Source: an uncultured Eggerthellaceae bacterium (lineage in GTDB: Bacteria > Actinomycetota > Coriobacteriia > Coriobacteriales > Eggerthellaceae). From it: a stretch of DNA of 64,000 nt. The translations under genes and the position numbers were made by a program. Under the pieces are notes generated by a model. It ran no database searches, had not been told where the DNA came from, and saw only the letters and a list, made by a program, of their open reading frames with translations. This document shows positions 17,641 through 26,602 of this stretch, one piece after another. The DNA lies in assembly GCA_910588205.1 (NCBI GenBank), contig CAJUQK010000006.1:22585-86584 (forward strand), in the 5' to 3' direction. How positions within the stretch are numbered: position 1 is the first letter of the stretch; every line of letters starts with the position of its first letter.

Positions 17641-17991
17641 ATGTTGTACGAGATCACTGACGAGACGTTCGAGCAGGAGGTAGCCGCCTCGGATATCCCC
17701 TGTGTCATCCTATTCACCAGCGGGTGGTGCACCTTCTGCGATGAGATGGCTCCGGTGCTGGAAGGGTTGTCTGAGCAGCTGGAGGGACAGGTGAAGTGCT
17801 GCATCGTGAACATAGACGAGCAGAAGGCCCTGCGCATTAAGTTCGCCGTCGCAGCGCTTCCCTATGTGGTCTGGGTGCAAGATAGGATGAAGTCCCCCTT
17901 GTTCGACTGCATCGTCCCAGCAGCCAAGCTGGAAGATCGCATCCGCTTCATGCTAGAGAACGGTGAAGCGCCCACTACGCGGCCGCTCTAG
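17641..17991 (+). CDS. Thioredoxin-like protein (WCTFC)
   Basis: 116 residues, a whole thioredoxin fold with active site SGWCTFCDEM at about 28-37 and the cis-Pro in AALPYVVWV. No signal peptide, so it acts in the cytoplasm. The CTFC dipeptide differs from the CGPC of housekeeping thioredoxin, so the redox potential and partners may differ. Start at 17641 follows GACGAGGAG. Confidence 0.88.
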   Translation: MLYEITDETFEQEVAASDIPCVILFTSGWCTFCDEMAPVLEGLSEQLEGQVKCCIVNIDEQKALRIKFAVAALPYVVWVQDRMKSPLFDCIVPAAKLEDRIRFMLENGEAPTTRPL

Positions 17992-18049
17992 CGAATCTTC
18001 ACCTTCTCTCTGATTTGACACGTTTGCGTGCCCCTGTCATGCTGGCCTC

Positions 18050-18976
18050 ATGGCGAAGGGAAGAGGTGCGCATATCAAGCTAGCTGCGCTGCTGAGTGCG
18101 CTCGTGCTGGTGCTCAGCCTCACTGGCTGCGCGACCGAGGCATCCCCTCCCGCTTCCATCCAGCAGAGCCCTTCGGTCCAGGAGACATCGGCTGCTGACG
18201 CATCAGGGCTCTCCATCCAAGCCTATACGGGAGAGCCGTTCCTTGAGATCAACGGTGGCATCCCGGGTTTCACGGCTGAAGAGCTGACGCTGACATCGCG
18301 GGAATCCTATGGGCCCCTTGACGAGCTTGGCCGGACGACTCAGGCAATCGCTTTGGTGAGCGACGAGACGAGGCCCGGCAGCCAAGAGAAGCGCACATCT
18401 TTGCGTGACGTGCATCCTTCCGGGTGGTGCCAAAAGCAGTATGACTGCGTGAGCGGGGGCAGCCTGTATAACCGCAGCCATCTCATCGCGTGGTCTTTGA
18501 GCGGGAAGAATGACGATCCGCGCAACCTCATCACGGGCACCACCTATATGAATCAAACGGTGATGCAGCCCTACGAGGAGCGGATCTTGGCCCATATCCG
18601 CAACACAGGAAAGCACGTGCTCCTGCGGGTCACGCCTGTCTATGAGGGCAGCAATGCTCTCGCCACGGGTGTGCAGTATGAAGCCCAGTCCATCGAGGAT
18701 GGTGGTGAGGCTATCTGCTTCAACCTATTCTTCTGGAATGTGCAGCCAGGCGTGGTCATCGATCACGCAACGGGGGAGAGCTGGTTGGAGGCAGCCACGC
18801 CGGTGTTGCCGGACACAGCGGGCGAATACGTGCTGAACACTCGAACCAAGAAGTTCCATGACCCAGCATGTGATGCGGTACAGAAAATGAAAGACCAGAA
18901 CAAGGAGTCGTTCGCGGGGTCTCGCGAAGAGCTCTTGCAGGGCGGCTACGCTCCTTGCGGGACATGCAAGCCCTGA
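18050..18976 (+). CDS. DNA/RNA non-specific endonuclease lipoprotein
   Basis: 308 residues. A lipoprotein signal ends in SLTGC (Cys26). The nuclease core (about 80-240) has the beta-beta-alpha-metal motif: YNRSHLIAW, with catalytic His144 in place of the DRGH of NucA, and metal-ligand Asn168 in TTYMNQTV. The C-terminal 45 residues (VLNTRTKKFHDPACDAV, later GYAPCGTCKP) form a small domain with three Cys like the Ada metal-binding fold. It is likely surface-attached and degrades or takes up DNA, like EndA/DNA-entry nucleases. No competence genes are adjacent. Confidence 0.88.
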   Translation: MAKGRGAHIKLAALLSALVLVLSLTGCATEASPPASIQQSPSVQETSAADASGLSIQAYTGEPFLEINGGIPGFTAEELTLTSRESYGPLDELGRTTQAIALVSDETRPGSQEKRTSLRDVHPSGWCQKQYDCVSGGSLYNRSHLIAWSLSGKNDDPRNLITGTTYMNQTVMQPYEERILAHIRNTGKHVLLRVTPVYEGSNALATGVQYEAQSIEDGGEAICFNLFFWNVQPGVVIDHATGESWLEAATPVLPDTAGEYVLNTRTKKFHDPACDAVQKMKDQNKESFAGSREELLQGGYAPCGTCKP

Positions 18977-18986
18977 CCTTGGTATC

Positions 18987-19709
18987 ATGGAGCCTATGAT
19001 TATGGACGAACAGAGCAAAAAGCGCCCGTCGCTCTGGTGGCGAAGCAGGGTCTTCCGTGGCGTGACGCTCGGGCTGATCGGGTGCATCCTGCTTGGGTGC
19101 GCGTTCTTGGGCATCACGAATGCTATCGTCATCGGTACGACCTCCGAGCGCATCATCACGGCAGAAGAAGCTGCTGGTCAAGATGCTGATGCCATCTTGG
19201 TCCTCGGCGCTTTGGTCTACCCAGATGGCAGGCCTTCGGACATCCTGAAGGACCGTCTTGATAACGCCATCGCCCTGTACCGGGCTGGAGCCGCCCCGAA
19301 GATCATCATGAGCGGGGACCATGGCACCACCAGCTACGATGAGGTCAATGGGATGAAGCAATATGCCATGAAGCAAGGCGTGCCCGAAGACGACATCTTC
19401 TGCGATCATGCGGGGTTCTCCACCTATGAGAGCATGCATCGAGCGGAGAACGTCTTCGGGGCTGAGAGTATCATCGTCTCCACGCAGACCTATCATCTCT
19501 ACCGTGCTCTCTACGATGCTGTTGGCCTCGGGTTGGAGGCAACGGGTGTTCCGGCAGATTTCCACACTTTCAAAGAGCAGCTGATCTGGGATTTGAGAGA
19601 GGCTCCGGCTCGATCGAAGGATGTGCTGATGATCCTCTTCCAGGCTCCCCCCACCTACGGCGGTGATCCCATAGACCTCAACGGTCCGGCGAGTGCCACT
19701 GACGGTTAG
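18987..19709 (+). CDS. SanA/YdcF-like DUF218 membrane protein
   Basis: 240 residues. One N-terminal membrane helix (about 25-48) and an extracytoplasmic DUF218 domain with ADAILVLGALVYPDGRPSD, then IIMSGDHG and STYESMHRAENVFG. This is the SanA (VanZ-unrelated) group linked to cell-envelope integrity and vancomycin tolerance; the biochemical activity is not settled. Three ATGs (18987, 18996, 19002) are possible starts; GGAG at 18989 favours the later two. Confidence 0.85.
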   Translation: MEPMIMDEQSKKRPSLWWRSRVFRGVTLGLIGCILLGCAFLGITNAIVIGTTSERIITAEEAAGQDADAILVLGALVYPDGRPSDILKDRLDNAIALYRAGAAPKIIMSGDHGTTSYDEVNGMKQYAMKQGVPEDDIFCDHAGFSTYESMHRAENVFGAESIIVSTQTYHLYRALYDAVGLGLEATGVPADFHTFKEQLIWDLREAPARSKDVLMILFQAPPTYGGDPIDLNGPASATDG

Positions 19710-19789
19710 GCTGAGCGCAACGAGCGTCAGGGGCGCTTCGCCAGTCCCGGGGTTGCTGCCCTCGCACACCCACGTTAGGAAGGAGTGCC

Positions 19790-20461
19790 ATGCACATCCT
19801 CTTGGTCGAAGACGATGCCTCCATCGTGAGCGCGCTCACCGATCTGCTCGAAAGCGAAGGCTTCGCCGTTCGCCCTTGCTCTACCCAGGATGCGGCCTGC
19901 ACGGCTCTGGCAGAGCAGACCTTCGACATTGCGCTTCTGGATATCACGCTCTCCCAAGGGAATGGCTTTGCCGTGTGCGCTGCTGCGCGTGAGGCTGCGC
20001 CCGATATGCCCGTGATCTTCCTTACGGCTTCAGATGATGAGTATTCCACTGTGGCGGGTCTTGATATGGGCGCCGTTGATTACATCGCCAAGCCCTTCCG
20101 TGCTCGAGAGCTGGTCTCGCGCATCCGAAGCGCATTGCGGCGGAATGCGCCCGCTGAGAGCATCTTGACGGCCGGGGATGTGAAGGTTGATCCCTCTTCG
20201 GGATTGGTGACGAAAGCGGGCAAAGAGCTCTACCTTTCAGCTCTGGAATACCGGCTGCTCCTCTATTTCCTGCGCCATAAGGGCAAGCTCGTCACCCGGG
20301 AGCTCCTTCGGGATGCTATCTGGGATACAGCGGGCGAATACGTCTCAGACAATGCGCTCAATGTCTACATCAAGCGGCTGCGGGAGAAGGTGGAAGATGA
20401 CCCCTCTGCTCCCGAGCTCCTCATCACGGTGCGCGGCCTTGGTTACAAGGTGAGCGAATAG
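19790..20461 (+). CDS. OmpR/PhoB-family response regulator
   Basis: 223 residues: receiver domain with acidic pair EDD at 7-9, phospho-acceptor Asp51 (LLDITLS), Thr and Lys in FLTAS and YIAKPF, then a winged-helix DNA-binding domain ending in LNVYIKRLREKVE and VRGLGYKVSE. ATG follows AGGAAGGAG. Followed after one base by its kinase and then by the ABC transporter genes, which it most likely controls. Confidence 0.95.
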   Translation: MHILLVEDDASIVSALTDLLESEGFAVRPCSTQDAACTALAEQTFDIALLDITLSQGNGFAVCAAAREAAPDMPVIFLTASDDEYSTVAGLDMGAVDYIAKPFRARELVSRIRSALRRNAPAESILTAGDVKVDPSSGLVTKAGKELYLSALEYRLLLYFLRHKGKLVTRELLRDAIWDTAGEYVSDNALNVYIKRLREKVEDDPSAPELLITVRGLGYKVSE

Positions 20462-20462
20462 C

Positions 20463-21464
20463 ATGGGATCTTCGGCTACGTTGGTCAAACAAGCGGCTCT
20501 CTTCATCCTGCTCACAGCATTCGTAGCTTGGGCTGCTCCTGCTGAGGCGAAAGCATGGGTGGTGGTTGCTGGCGCGGGCTCCCTCGGGCTCTTCTTGGCT
20601 CTGTCGCTCTACCGGCATGCCCAGATCAAGCGCCTAGCCGCAGAGATAGATGAGGTGCTCCACAACGGCCGTCGCATCAGCTTCTCGAACAGCCATGAGG
20701 GTGATGTTGCCATCCTCTCCAATGAACTGGAGAAGATGGTCGCACGGCTTGCCCGCACGAGCGAACAGCTTGCAGCCGAGCGCAACGGGCTGGCTGATGC
20801 GCTGGCAGATGTGTCGCACCAGATCCGTACGCCGCTCACGGCCATCACGCTCATGCTTCCCTCGGTGGAGCGAGCCGAAGATCCTCAGGAGCGCAAACGG
20901 ATGGCGCGCAAGCTGGAGGGGATGATAGAGCGGGTCTCCTGGCTGGTGACGACGCTGCTCAAGATGGCGAAGATCGATGCGGGAGCCATCCATGTTGAGC
21001 GCAAGCAGGTCCTCTGCGCAGACGTGGTGAAACGCGCCCTTGCTCCTCTTGAGCTGGCACTTGACCTGCATGACATCACCCTGCACGTCAGCCTTGAAGA
21101 GGGAGCTTCGTTCACAGGCGATGCCCTTTGGACGGCAGAGGCGCTGGAGAACATCGTGAAGAATTGCATGGAGCATACGCCCCCTGGCGGGATGATCGCG
21201 GTGTCTGCACGCGAGGATGTCTTGGCTACCACCCTTGAGATAGCGGATACTGGCCCAGGCATCTCCTCGGTGGATCTGCCCCATGTATTCGACCGGTTCT
21301 ATCGCGGACGCGAAGACAAGAGGACGGCTGAGACGGGCGGATTCGGGATAGGGCTCTCTTTGGCCCAAGCGCTCATCTCCGCCCAGGGCGGTACGATCCG
21401 TGTGGCGAATGATCCAGAAGCAGGGGCACGGTTCGCCATCGCATTCCCGAAGCTCGTGGTGTGA
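20463..21464 (+). CDS. Intramembrane-type sensor histidine kinase
   Basis: 333 residues. Two closely spaced membrane helices (about 8-26 and 31-50) with hardly any loop between them, then a linker, HisKA with His119 (ADVSHQIRTPLTAI) and HATPase with NIVKNCMEHTP, IADTGPGI and GGFGIGLSLAQ. The lack of an outside sensor domain is typical of BceS-like kinases that sense through an ABC permease. Its partner regulator is upstream and a FtsX-type transporter with a large extracellular region is downstream, supporting flux-sensing of an envelope stress. Confidence 0.93.
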   Translation: MGSSATLVKQAALFILLTAFVAWAAPAEAKAWVVVAGAGSLGLFLALSLYRHAQIKRLAAEIDEVLHNGRRISFSNSHEGDVAILSNELEKMVARLARTSEQLAAERNGLADALADVSHQIRTPLTAITLMLPSVERAEDPQERKRMARKLEGMIERVSWLVTTLLKMAKIDAGAIHVERKQVLCADVVKRALAPLELALDLHDITLHVSLEEGASFTGDALWTAEALENIVKNCMEHTPPGGMIAVSAREDVLATTLEIADTGPGISSVDLPHVFDRFYRGREDKRTAETGGFGIGLSLAQALISAQGGTIRVANDPEAGARFAIAFPKLVV

Positions 21465-21610
21465 AGCACGAAAGCCGTGGCGTGAGGCGCGAAGCTCGTA
21501 GCGTGCGACCCGATCTTCATTACAGTTGTGTAATCCATGCGTTAGGGGTAGGTGAGATGGATGTCTCATGCTGGTATCCAGTGCTGGACTGAATGAGGAA
21601 AGGGCAGGTC

Positions 21611-22294
21611 ATGGAGATCTTGAGCGTAAGCCACCTGACGAAGATATACGGTGAGGGAGAGACGGCCACGCGAGCGCTGGATGATGTCTCGTTCAGCATC
21701 GAAGAAGGCGAGTTCGTTGCCATCATCGGATCGTCGGGCTCGGGCAAGTCAACGTTGCTGCACCTGATCGGCGGAGTGGACCGGCCTACGTCGGGCAATG
21801 TGCTCCTCAACGGGGTGGATGTCTATTCGCGCTCCGACGAAGAGCTTGCGGTATTTCGTCGCCGTGAGGTAGGGCTGGTCTATCAGTTCTACAACCTGGT
21901 TCCCGTGCTCAACGTGGTGGAGAACATGACGCTTCCTGTGGCGCTGGATGGGCGCACGATCAACACAGACCGGCTTGACGCGCTCCTTGACCGCCTTGCC
22001 CTTCGTGGTCGGGAGGGGCACCTGCCGCGTCAGCTTTCCGGCGGTCAGCAACAACGGGTGGCCATCGGCCGTGCACTTATGAACGCGCCTGCGGTCGTGC
22101 TGGCTGATGAGCCAACGGGCAACCTAGATACGCATAACAGCTGTCAGATCATGCAGCTGCTCCGTGATTCCAATAAGGAGCTCGGACAGACGATGATCGT
22201 GATCACCCATGACGAAGAGATCGCCCTGGCAGCCGACAGGATCATCGCCATCGAAGACGGACGCGCCGTACGGGACGAGAGGATCCGTCGATGA
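21611..22294 (+). CDS. ABC transporter ATPase (MacB/BceA type)
   Basis: 227 residues from the ATG at 21611 (AAAGGG upstream; an ATG at 21593 has no site). Walker A IIGSSGSGKSTLLH, Q-loop YQFYNLVPVLNVVEN, signature LSGGQQQRVAIGRAL, Walker B VVLADEPTGNLD. Belongs to the ATPases that drive FtsX-like permeases for peptide or lipoprotein export or removal. Overlaps the permease gene by four bases (ATGA). Confidence 0.95.
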   Translation: MEILSVSHLTKIYGEGETATRALDDVSFSIEEGEFVAIIGSSGSGKSTLLHLIGGVDRPTSGNVLLNGVDVYSRSDEELAVFRRREVGLVYQFYNLVPVLNVVENMTLPVALDGRTINTDRLDALLDRLALRGREGHLPRQLSGGQQQRVAIGRALMNAPAVVLADEPTGNLDTHNSCQIMQLLRDSNKELGQTMIVITHDEEIALAADRIIAIEDGRAVRDERIRR

Positions 22295-25293
22295 ATGCCA
22301 TGACGAACTTCACGATCAAATCCCTGCGTGCGAACCGCGTGCGCACGTTCGTGACCATCATCGGGGTCGCCCTTGCGGCGGCGCTCCTCATGGCAGTGAT
22401 GACCACCTATACCTCGCTTACGGATTTCCTCTATCGTACGGAAGCGGCAACCAGCGGTACGTGGATGGCGAAGGTGGCCTCTGAGGGTAGCGACACGCTT
22501 GCTGCTGACCTTGCGACCGCCCAAGGTGATCCCACTATCACGGACACCTCGGTCTTGCATGATGTGGGGTTCGCCGAGCTCACCCCTCAGCAGCAGGATC
22601 GCCTTGGACGCTATCAGACGATCCTCTCAGGTGAAGGGAACATGGAAACAGTGCTCGGTGTACACGCGAGCGAGGGCAGGCTCCCTGAGAACGATCATGA
22701 GATACTCCTCTTCGAGGGGTGGAAGACCACAGAAGGGCTTGCTGTTGGAGATGAGTTGACCTTCAACGTAGGACGACGGGTGGCCGTGCCTGTGGAAGGG
22801 GAAGAATCCTCGGTCATGACCCATGGCGAGGTAAGGCTTGGGGTAGAGTCCGTTGGTGACAACGAGATTGATATCGTAGCGGGCACCCCGCTCAATTCCT
22901 CCATCGGATATCTGGACGCGGAGGTCGATGGTTCGACCTTCAACGAGGAGCTCGTTGACCTGCACGAGCAGACCTATACCGTTGTGGGCTTCTATGATCA
23001 CGTGGGCTATGCGCTGTATGCGGGTACGGGGATAGTCGCGCTCACCTATGGTGCTCCTGCGGATACCAGCTACGCTGATGTCTTCCTCGTGATGGATGAT
23101 GTGCAGGATTCTAAAGACGTCAAGGAGAAAGCCCAAGCGCTGTTCCCGGATGACCATATCGAGCTGCACTCTGCTCTCTTGCGCTTCATGGGTATCAGCA
23201 GCGACACATCGCTCTGGACGACGTTCTACGGGCTCATCATCGTGCTCTCAACGGTGATCATCTTGGCGTGCGTCTCACTCATCTTCAACGCTTTCGCCAT
23301 ATCGGTGGCTGAGCGGACAAGCCAGTTCGGGTTGCTCTCATCGGTGGGCGCTACCCGCAAGCAGCTCCGTCGAGCGGTCATCCTAGAGGCGTTGTGCGTT
23401 GCCATCATCGGCATCCCGCTGGGCGTTATCATCGGCATCGGCGGCTGTGCGGCAACATTCGCCATCCTGGGTCCTGCCATCTCGCAGATAGCGGGCAATG
23501 GGGTCGTTCCCTTCGAGCTTGCCGTCAACCCTGCTGTGGTGCTCATTGCGGTCGTGCTCACGCTGATGACGGTGTTCTTGTCAGTGTGGATCCCTGCGCG
23601 GCGAGCAAGCTCGACGACCATCATCGATTCGCTCAAGAGCGCCCATGGTTCGCGGGTGTCGAAGCGCGGAGCGAAGTTGGCAGCGAAGGCGACCAATGGA
23701 CGCAGGCTCTGGCGCTCAGGCGGTATCGTTGGACGCGCGTTCGGCGTGGGTGGCAAGTTGGCGAAGATGAATCGCAAGCGCGGTGCGGTGAAAGGCAGAA
23801 CGGCTGCGGTGTCCCTTGCTTTGGCGATCGTCCTGCTCATGACAGCGGGTTCGCTCAATACGTTCTTGGGTTCGCTGGTGAACACGGTGACAGGCGGCTA
23901 TGTCACTGCGGGCGATGTGTCCGTTTCGGCGCAATTCATGTCAACGCAAGCAGCTACCTACAAGGAACCCTTTGACGGGCCGATCACTGCTGAGGAGCTT
24001 CTGCAGGTGCGCAATGAGCAATTCGCTTCGGAGGCTCAGGCATTCAAGGGGGTCTACGACCACCTCAGCGAAACCCCAGAAGCCGAGCCGAAGGGGTGGA
24101 CGCTCTCAAGCAGTCTGCCTGTGGTCCTGCCTCGAGAGATGGCGGGGAGCGCCTTTTCTGCTTCGAAGAATGGGCTAGGCGGCCCCATGCAGGACGGAGA
24201 CTGCGCAGCCATTGCACGCGTAAGATATGTGGATGATGCCGCCTTCGATGCCTATGTGCGCGAACTTGGAGGGGACCCGAGCATCTATCATGATGTAGCC
24301 CATCCTCGGGCCGTAGGTGTTTCCAGAGCCTATGGCAATGATGGTTCCACCTATCAGCTGCTCACGACCCTACAGGACACCGGTACCGTGGAGGCCATTG
24401 GTGGAGCGGTGTATGAGGGTCGCTATCCTGCGGTGCTGGGCATCTCCGAGGGAGGGGTGATGATCGGTGGATCGATGAGTGGCGCGACGTCAACCGACGG
24501 CGAGCCATGGGATTTCGTTCCCTCATTCCCGCGTGCAAATGACGATGTCTACGAACAGCAGCCCACCATGGAAGATATCGAATATGTGAGCATCGATCTT
24601 GAGATAAGCGCCCTTGCCGATGAGCCTCCGGCTGTGGTGGGTAGTGCGGGAGAATCATTGATGCTCGTGATGCCCATGTCGTTGGCCGCTACCCAGGGGT
24701 TCGGGATGGAGGCTCCTTACTTCGAAGGGCAATTCGACGCAGCCGGAGGTGATCATGAGCAGTTGGCAGAAGACCTCTACACGCGAGGTACGGCGTATTT
24801 CCATGATGAGGTGCCCTACGATCTGGCGTTCTGCTCTTACAATGACCGCATTGCAGAGATGGATACCACGCAGATGCTCGCCACTATCGTGAATGTGTTC
24901 TGCTTGCTATTCACGGTCATCCTGGCGCTCATTGCCATGGCGAACGTATTCAATACGGTGACCAATTCGCTCATCCTGCGTCGTCGTGAATTCGCTGTCA
25001 TGCGGTCCATCGGGCTTTCGAACCGTCAGTTCCGTCGTATGATCACAGATGAGTGCATGAGCTTCGGTATCGCGGGCCTGATTCCGGGGTTGGTGATATC
25101 AGCAGGGATATCCTATCTGCTCTATGCGGTGATCGGTCAATCCATGGAGGGGCTCATGTTCAACTTGCCTTGGGGTTATGTGGGGCTGGCTGTGGCTATG
25201 ACGGTTCTGGCTATGGGCGTGTCAGTAGCCTATGGCATGCATCGGTGCAAAGCAGATAATGTGGTGGAGGCGCTGCGCTCAGATAGCATCTGA
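22291..25293 (+). CDS. FtsX-like ABC permease, 1,000 residues
   Basis: Membrane helix at about 20-45, a large extracytoplasmic region (about 50-305), a first FtsX domain with three helices (about 310-440; ISVAERTSQFGLLSSVGATRKQ), a basic cytoplasmic stretch (about 455-500), another helix (about 508-530), a second extracytoplasmic region (about 535-860) and a final FtsX domain (about 865-990; LRRREFAVMRSIGLSNRQ). Ends EALRSDSI. This duplicated layout matches permeases that pump or strip antimicrobial peptides. Encoded with its ATPase and under a dedicated two-component pair. Substrate not readable from sequence. Confidence 0.93.
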   Translation: MNAMTNFTIKSLRANRVRTFVTIIGVALAAALLMAVMTTYTSLTDFLYRTEAATSGTWMAKVASEGSDTLAADLATAQGDPTITDTSVLHDVGFAELTPQQQDRLGRYQTILSGEGNMETVLGVHASEGRLPENDHEILLFEGWKTTEGLAVGDELTFNVGRRVAVPVEGEESSVMTHGEVRLGVESVGDNEIDIVAGTPLNSSIGYLDAEVDGSTFNEELVDLHEQTYTVVGFYDHVGYALYAGTGIVALTYGAPADTSYADVFLVMDDVQDSKDVKEKAQALFPDDHIELHSALLRFMGISSDTSLWTTFYGLIIVLSTVIILACVSLIFNAFAISVAERTSQFGLLSSVGATRKQLRRAVILEALCVAIIGIPLGVIIGIGGCAATFAILGPAISQIAGNGVVPFELAVNPAVVLIAVVLTLMTVFLSVWIPARRASSTTIIDSLKSAHGSRVSKRGAKLAAKATNGRRLWRSGGIVGRAFGVGGKLAKMNRKRGAVKGRTAAVSLALAIVLLMTAGSLNTFLGSLVNTVTGGYVTAGDVSVSAQFMSTQAATYKEPFDGPITAEELLQVRNEQFASEAQAFKGVYDHLSETPEAEPKGWTLSSSLPVVLPREMAGSAFSASKNGLGGPMQDGDCAAIARVRYVDDAAFDAYVRELGGDPSIYHDVAHPRAVGVSRAYGNDGSTYQLLTTLQDTGTVEAIGGAVYEGRYPAVLGISEGGVMIGGSMSGATSTDGEPWDFVPSFPRANDDVYEQQPTMEDIEYVSIDLEISALADEPPAVVGSAGESLMLVMPMSLAATQGFGMEAPYFEGQFDAAGGDHEQLAEDLYTRGTAYFHDEVPYDLAFCSYNDRIAEMDTTQMLATIVNVFCLLFTVILALIAMANVFNTVTNSLILRRREFAVMRSIGLSNRQFRRMITDECMSFGIAGLIPGLVISAGISYLLYAVIGQSMEGLMFNLPWGYVGLAVAMTVLAMGVSVAYGMHRCKADNVVEALRSDSI

Positions 25294-25309
25294 GCGCAGG
25301 AGCGCCCGC

Positions 25310-25543
25310 TTAAGCTAGTTCAGCCAGCTTCGCTAGAACAGCGTCGTTCCCTTCGATCAGCTGACCCTCTATGTAGAGGAAGGGGATGTTGTCAGCATTG
25401 CCGCCCAGAGCGGTCAGCTCTTCGAAGGGTTGCACTTCCTCAACGTCACGGAGGTCAAGCTCTATGCCATGATCTTGGGCGTAGGTGACCGCAACAGAAC
25501 AGGTGGCACACGGTGCCCAGTAATAGAGGATCGGCTTTTCCAT
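25310..25543 (-). CDS. Glutaredoxin-like protein
   Basis: 77 residues from the ATG at 25543 (AGAAAGGA upstream). Active site YYWAPCATCSVAV with a CxxC pair, cis-Pro in NIPFLYIEGQ, and IEGNDAVLAKL at the end. NrdH/glutaredoxin-like size. Cytoplasmic thiol reductant; reductase partner unknown. Confidence 0.82.
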   Translation of the reverse strand: MEKPILYYWAPCATCSVAVTYAQDHGIELDLRDVEEVQPFEELTALGGNADNIPFLYIEGQLIEGNDAVLAKLAELA

Positions 25544-25625
25544 GGGGCATCCTTTCTCTTTGCATGCAGTCCATGATACTTCACACCTCCTCAACCCCTG
25601 CGTCTAAAAATGAGAGCTGGCAGGA

Positions 25626-25662
25626 AGCGTATTGGACGGGTCTCAGATCCGTCCAATACGCT
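25626..25662. repeat. Perfect 14-bp inverted repeat with 9-nt loop
   Basis: AGCGTATTGGACGG (25626-25639) pairs exactly with CCGTCCAATACGCT (25649-25662). There is no T-run on either side, so it is not a typical terminator. Directly followed by GCGCTTCGCG...CGCGAAG, a second weaker inverted pair. Confidence 0.7.
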
Positions 25663-25734
25663 GCGCTTCGCGTGAAGATACGCTGCGCGAAGACCACGCG
25701 CAACATATTCATTGCGGCACCGGCCGGGTAGCCT

Positions 25735-25890
25735 GACGTACCGGGTTCATCCGGGTGCAACGTCGGGCTGATCGAGATCAGCCCCTACGGCAACCTGACA
25801 CATCTTCGCGTAGGGGCCGACCTCGGTCGGCCCCATGCCACAACCCGGAGAATGCGCTATTTCCGTAAGGGTCGAACGTGATCACCCCCG
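25735..25890. repeat. Dispersed hairpin repeat, copy A
   Basis: Three hairpins in a row: GGGCTGATCGAGATCAGCCC (25765-25785), GGGGCCGACCTCGGTCGGCC (25813-25834) and GGGTCGAACGTGATCACCC (25869-25888). On the minus strand the order and the linkers (GATGTGTCAGGTTG, GACGTTGCACCC) match the repeat at 38960-39085, while stem bases differ in a compensating way. Confidence 0.8.
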
Positions 25891-26149
25891 GTGTGGCACC
25901 CTAAAGAGCGCAGCAGGACCAGACTGTTCGTGCCTCATCCTGTCGAATGTGGCCACGTGCGGCGGGTGGCGCTCTTTGTGACCAGGGTTTACTTCATGTG
26001 TCAAAAGAACAGCTTCTCGATCATTTGAGTCAATGCGCTTTCTGTGTCCGAGCCATGCAACTGAAGCTGCTTGGAATGCAACTGCGCCCTCGATGTCTTG
26101 AACACCGCCGCGCCCATCCCTATGCTCTTCGATGAGAGGAAGGACGTGG

Positions 26150-26587
26150 ATGAAGCTGAACGTGAAAGAAGATCCTGCCGCTGCAGAGGTTGAAGTGACC
26201 GTGGTGTGCCCGCGTATCGATGAGCGAGTACAGCGGATCATGGCTGCAGTAGAGATGGAGAACCTGCGACTTGCCGGGACCATCGATGGTTTTCTGTACA
26301 TCATGGGGGTACGCGAAGTGCTGTATATCGAGACCGTCGACGGTCGTACGTTCCTCTATGGAGAGGAAAAGGTGTACGAGTCAACGGTCACGCTCGCAGA
26401 TATCGAAAGCCGCCTCGTCGGAGAGGAATTCGTGCGTGCATCACGCCAGGTGTTGGTGAATCTTGCACATGTAAGCGGCATCAGACCGTATCTGAACGCT
26501 CGTCTCGAACTGGTACTTGATAACGGCGAGCACATCATCGCATCGCGCCAGTTCGCACCCCTCATTAAGAAGCGCATTGGACTTTAG
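26150..26587 (+). CDS. LytTR-family DNA-binding regulator
   Basis: 145 residues from the ATG at 26150 (GAGGAAGGACG upstream). A short N-terminal part is followed by a LytTR domain (about 45-144): VREVLYIETVDGRTFLY, FVRASRQVLVNLAHVSGI and LDNGEHIIASRQFA. No receiver domain, so it responds to something other than a kinase. The DUF3021 gene 15 bases downstream is the usual partner; such pairs often control each other and nearby exporters. Confidence 0.92.
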   Translation: MKLNVKEDPAAAEVEVTVVCPRIDERVQRIMAAVEMENLRLAGTIDGFLYIMGVREVLYIETVDGRTFLYGEEKVYESTVTLADIESRLVGEEFVRASRQVLVNLAHVSGIRPYLNARLELVLDNGEHIIASRQFAPLIKKRIGL

Positions 26588-26602
26588 GGAAAGGATAGGC
26601 AT

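Larger units (their letters stand above)
25544..26149. other. 606-bp non-coding stretch with hairpins
   Basis: No open frame here has a ribosome site or protein-like composition. It holds a 14-bp perfect hairpin (25626-25662), a two-to-three-hairpin dispersed repeat (25735-25890) and about 260 bases of plain sequence leading to the LytTR gene. The promoter of that gene should be in the last part, but I see no clear -35/-10 pair. Confidence 0.6.

Noticed and set aside
25947..26135. 62-codon ORF upstream of the LytTR gene
   Set aside because: No ribosome site, no protein-like pattern, ends inside the leader of the LytTR gene.
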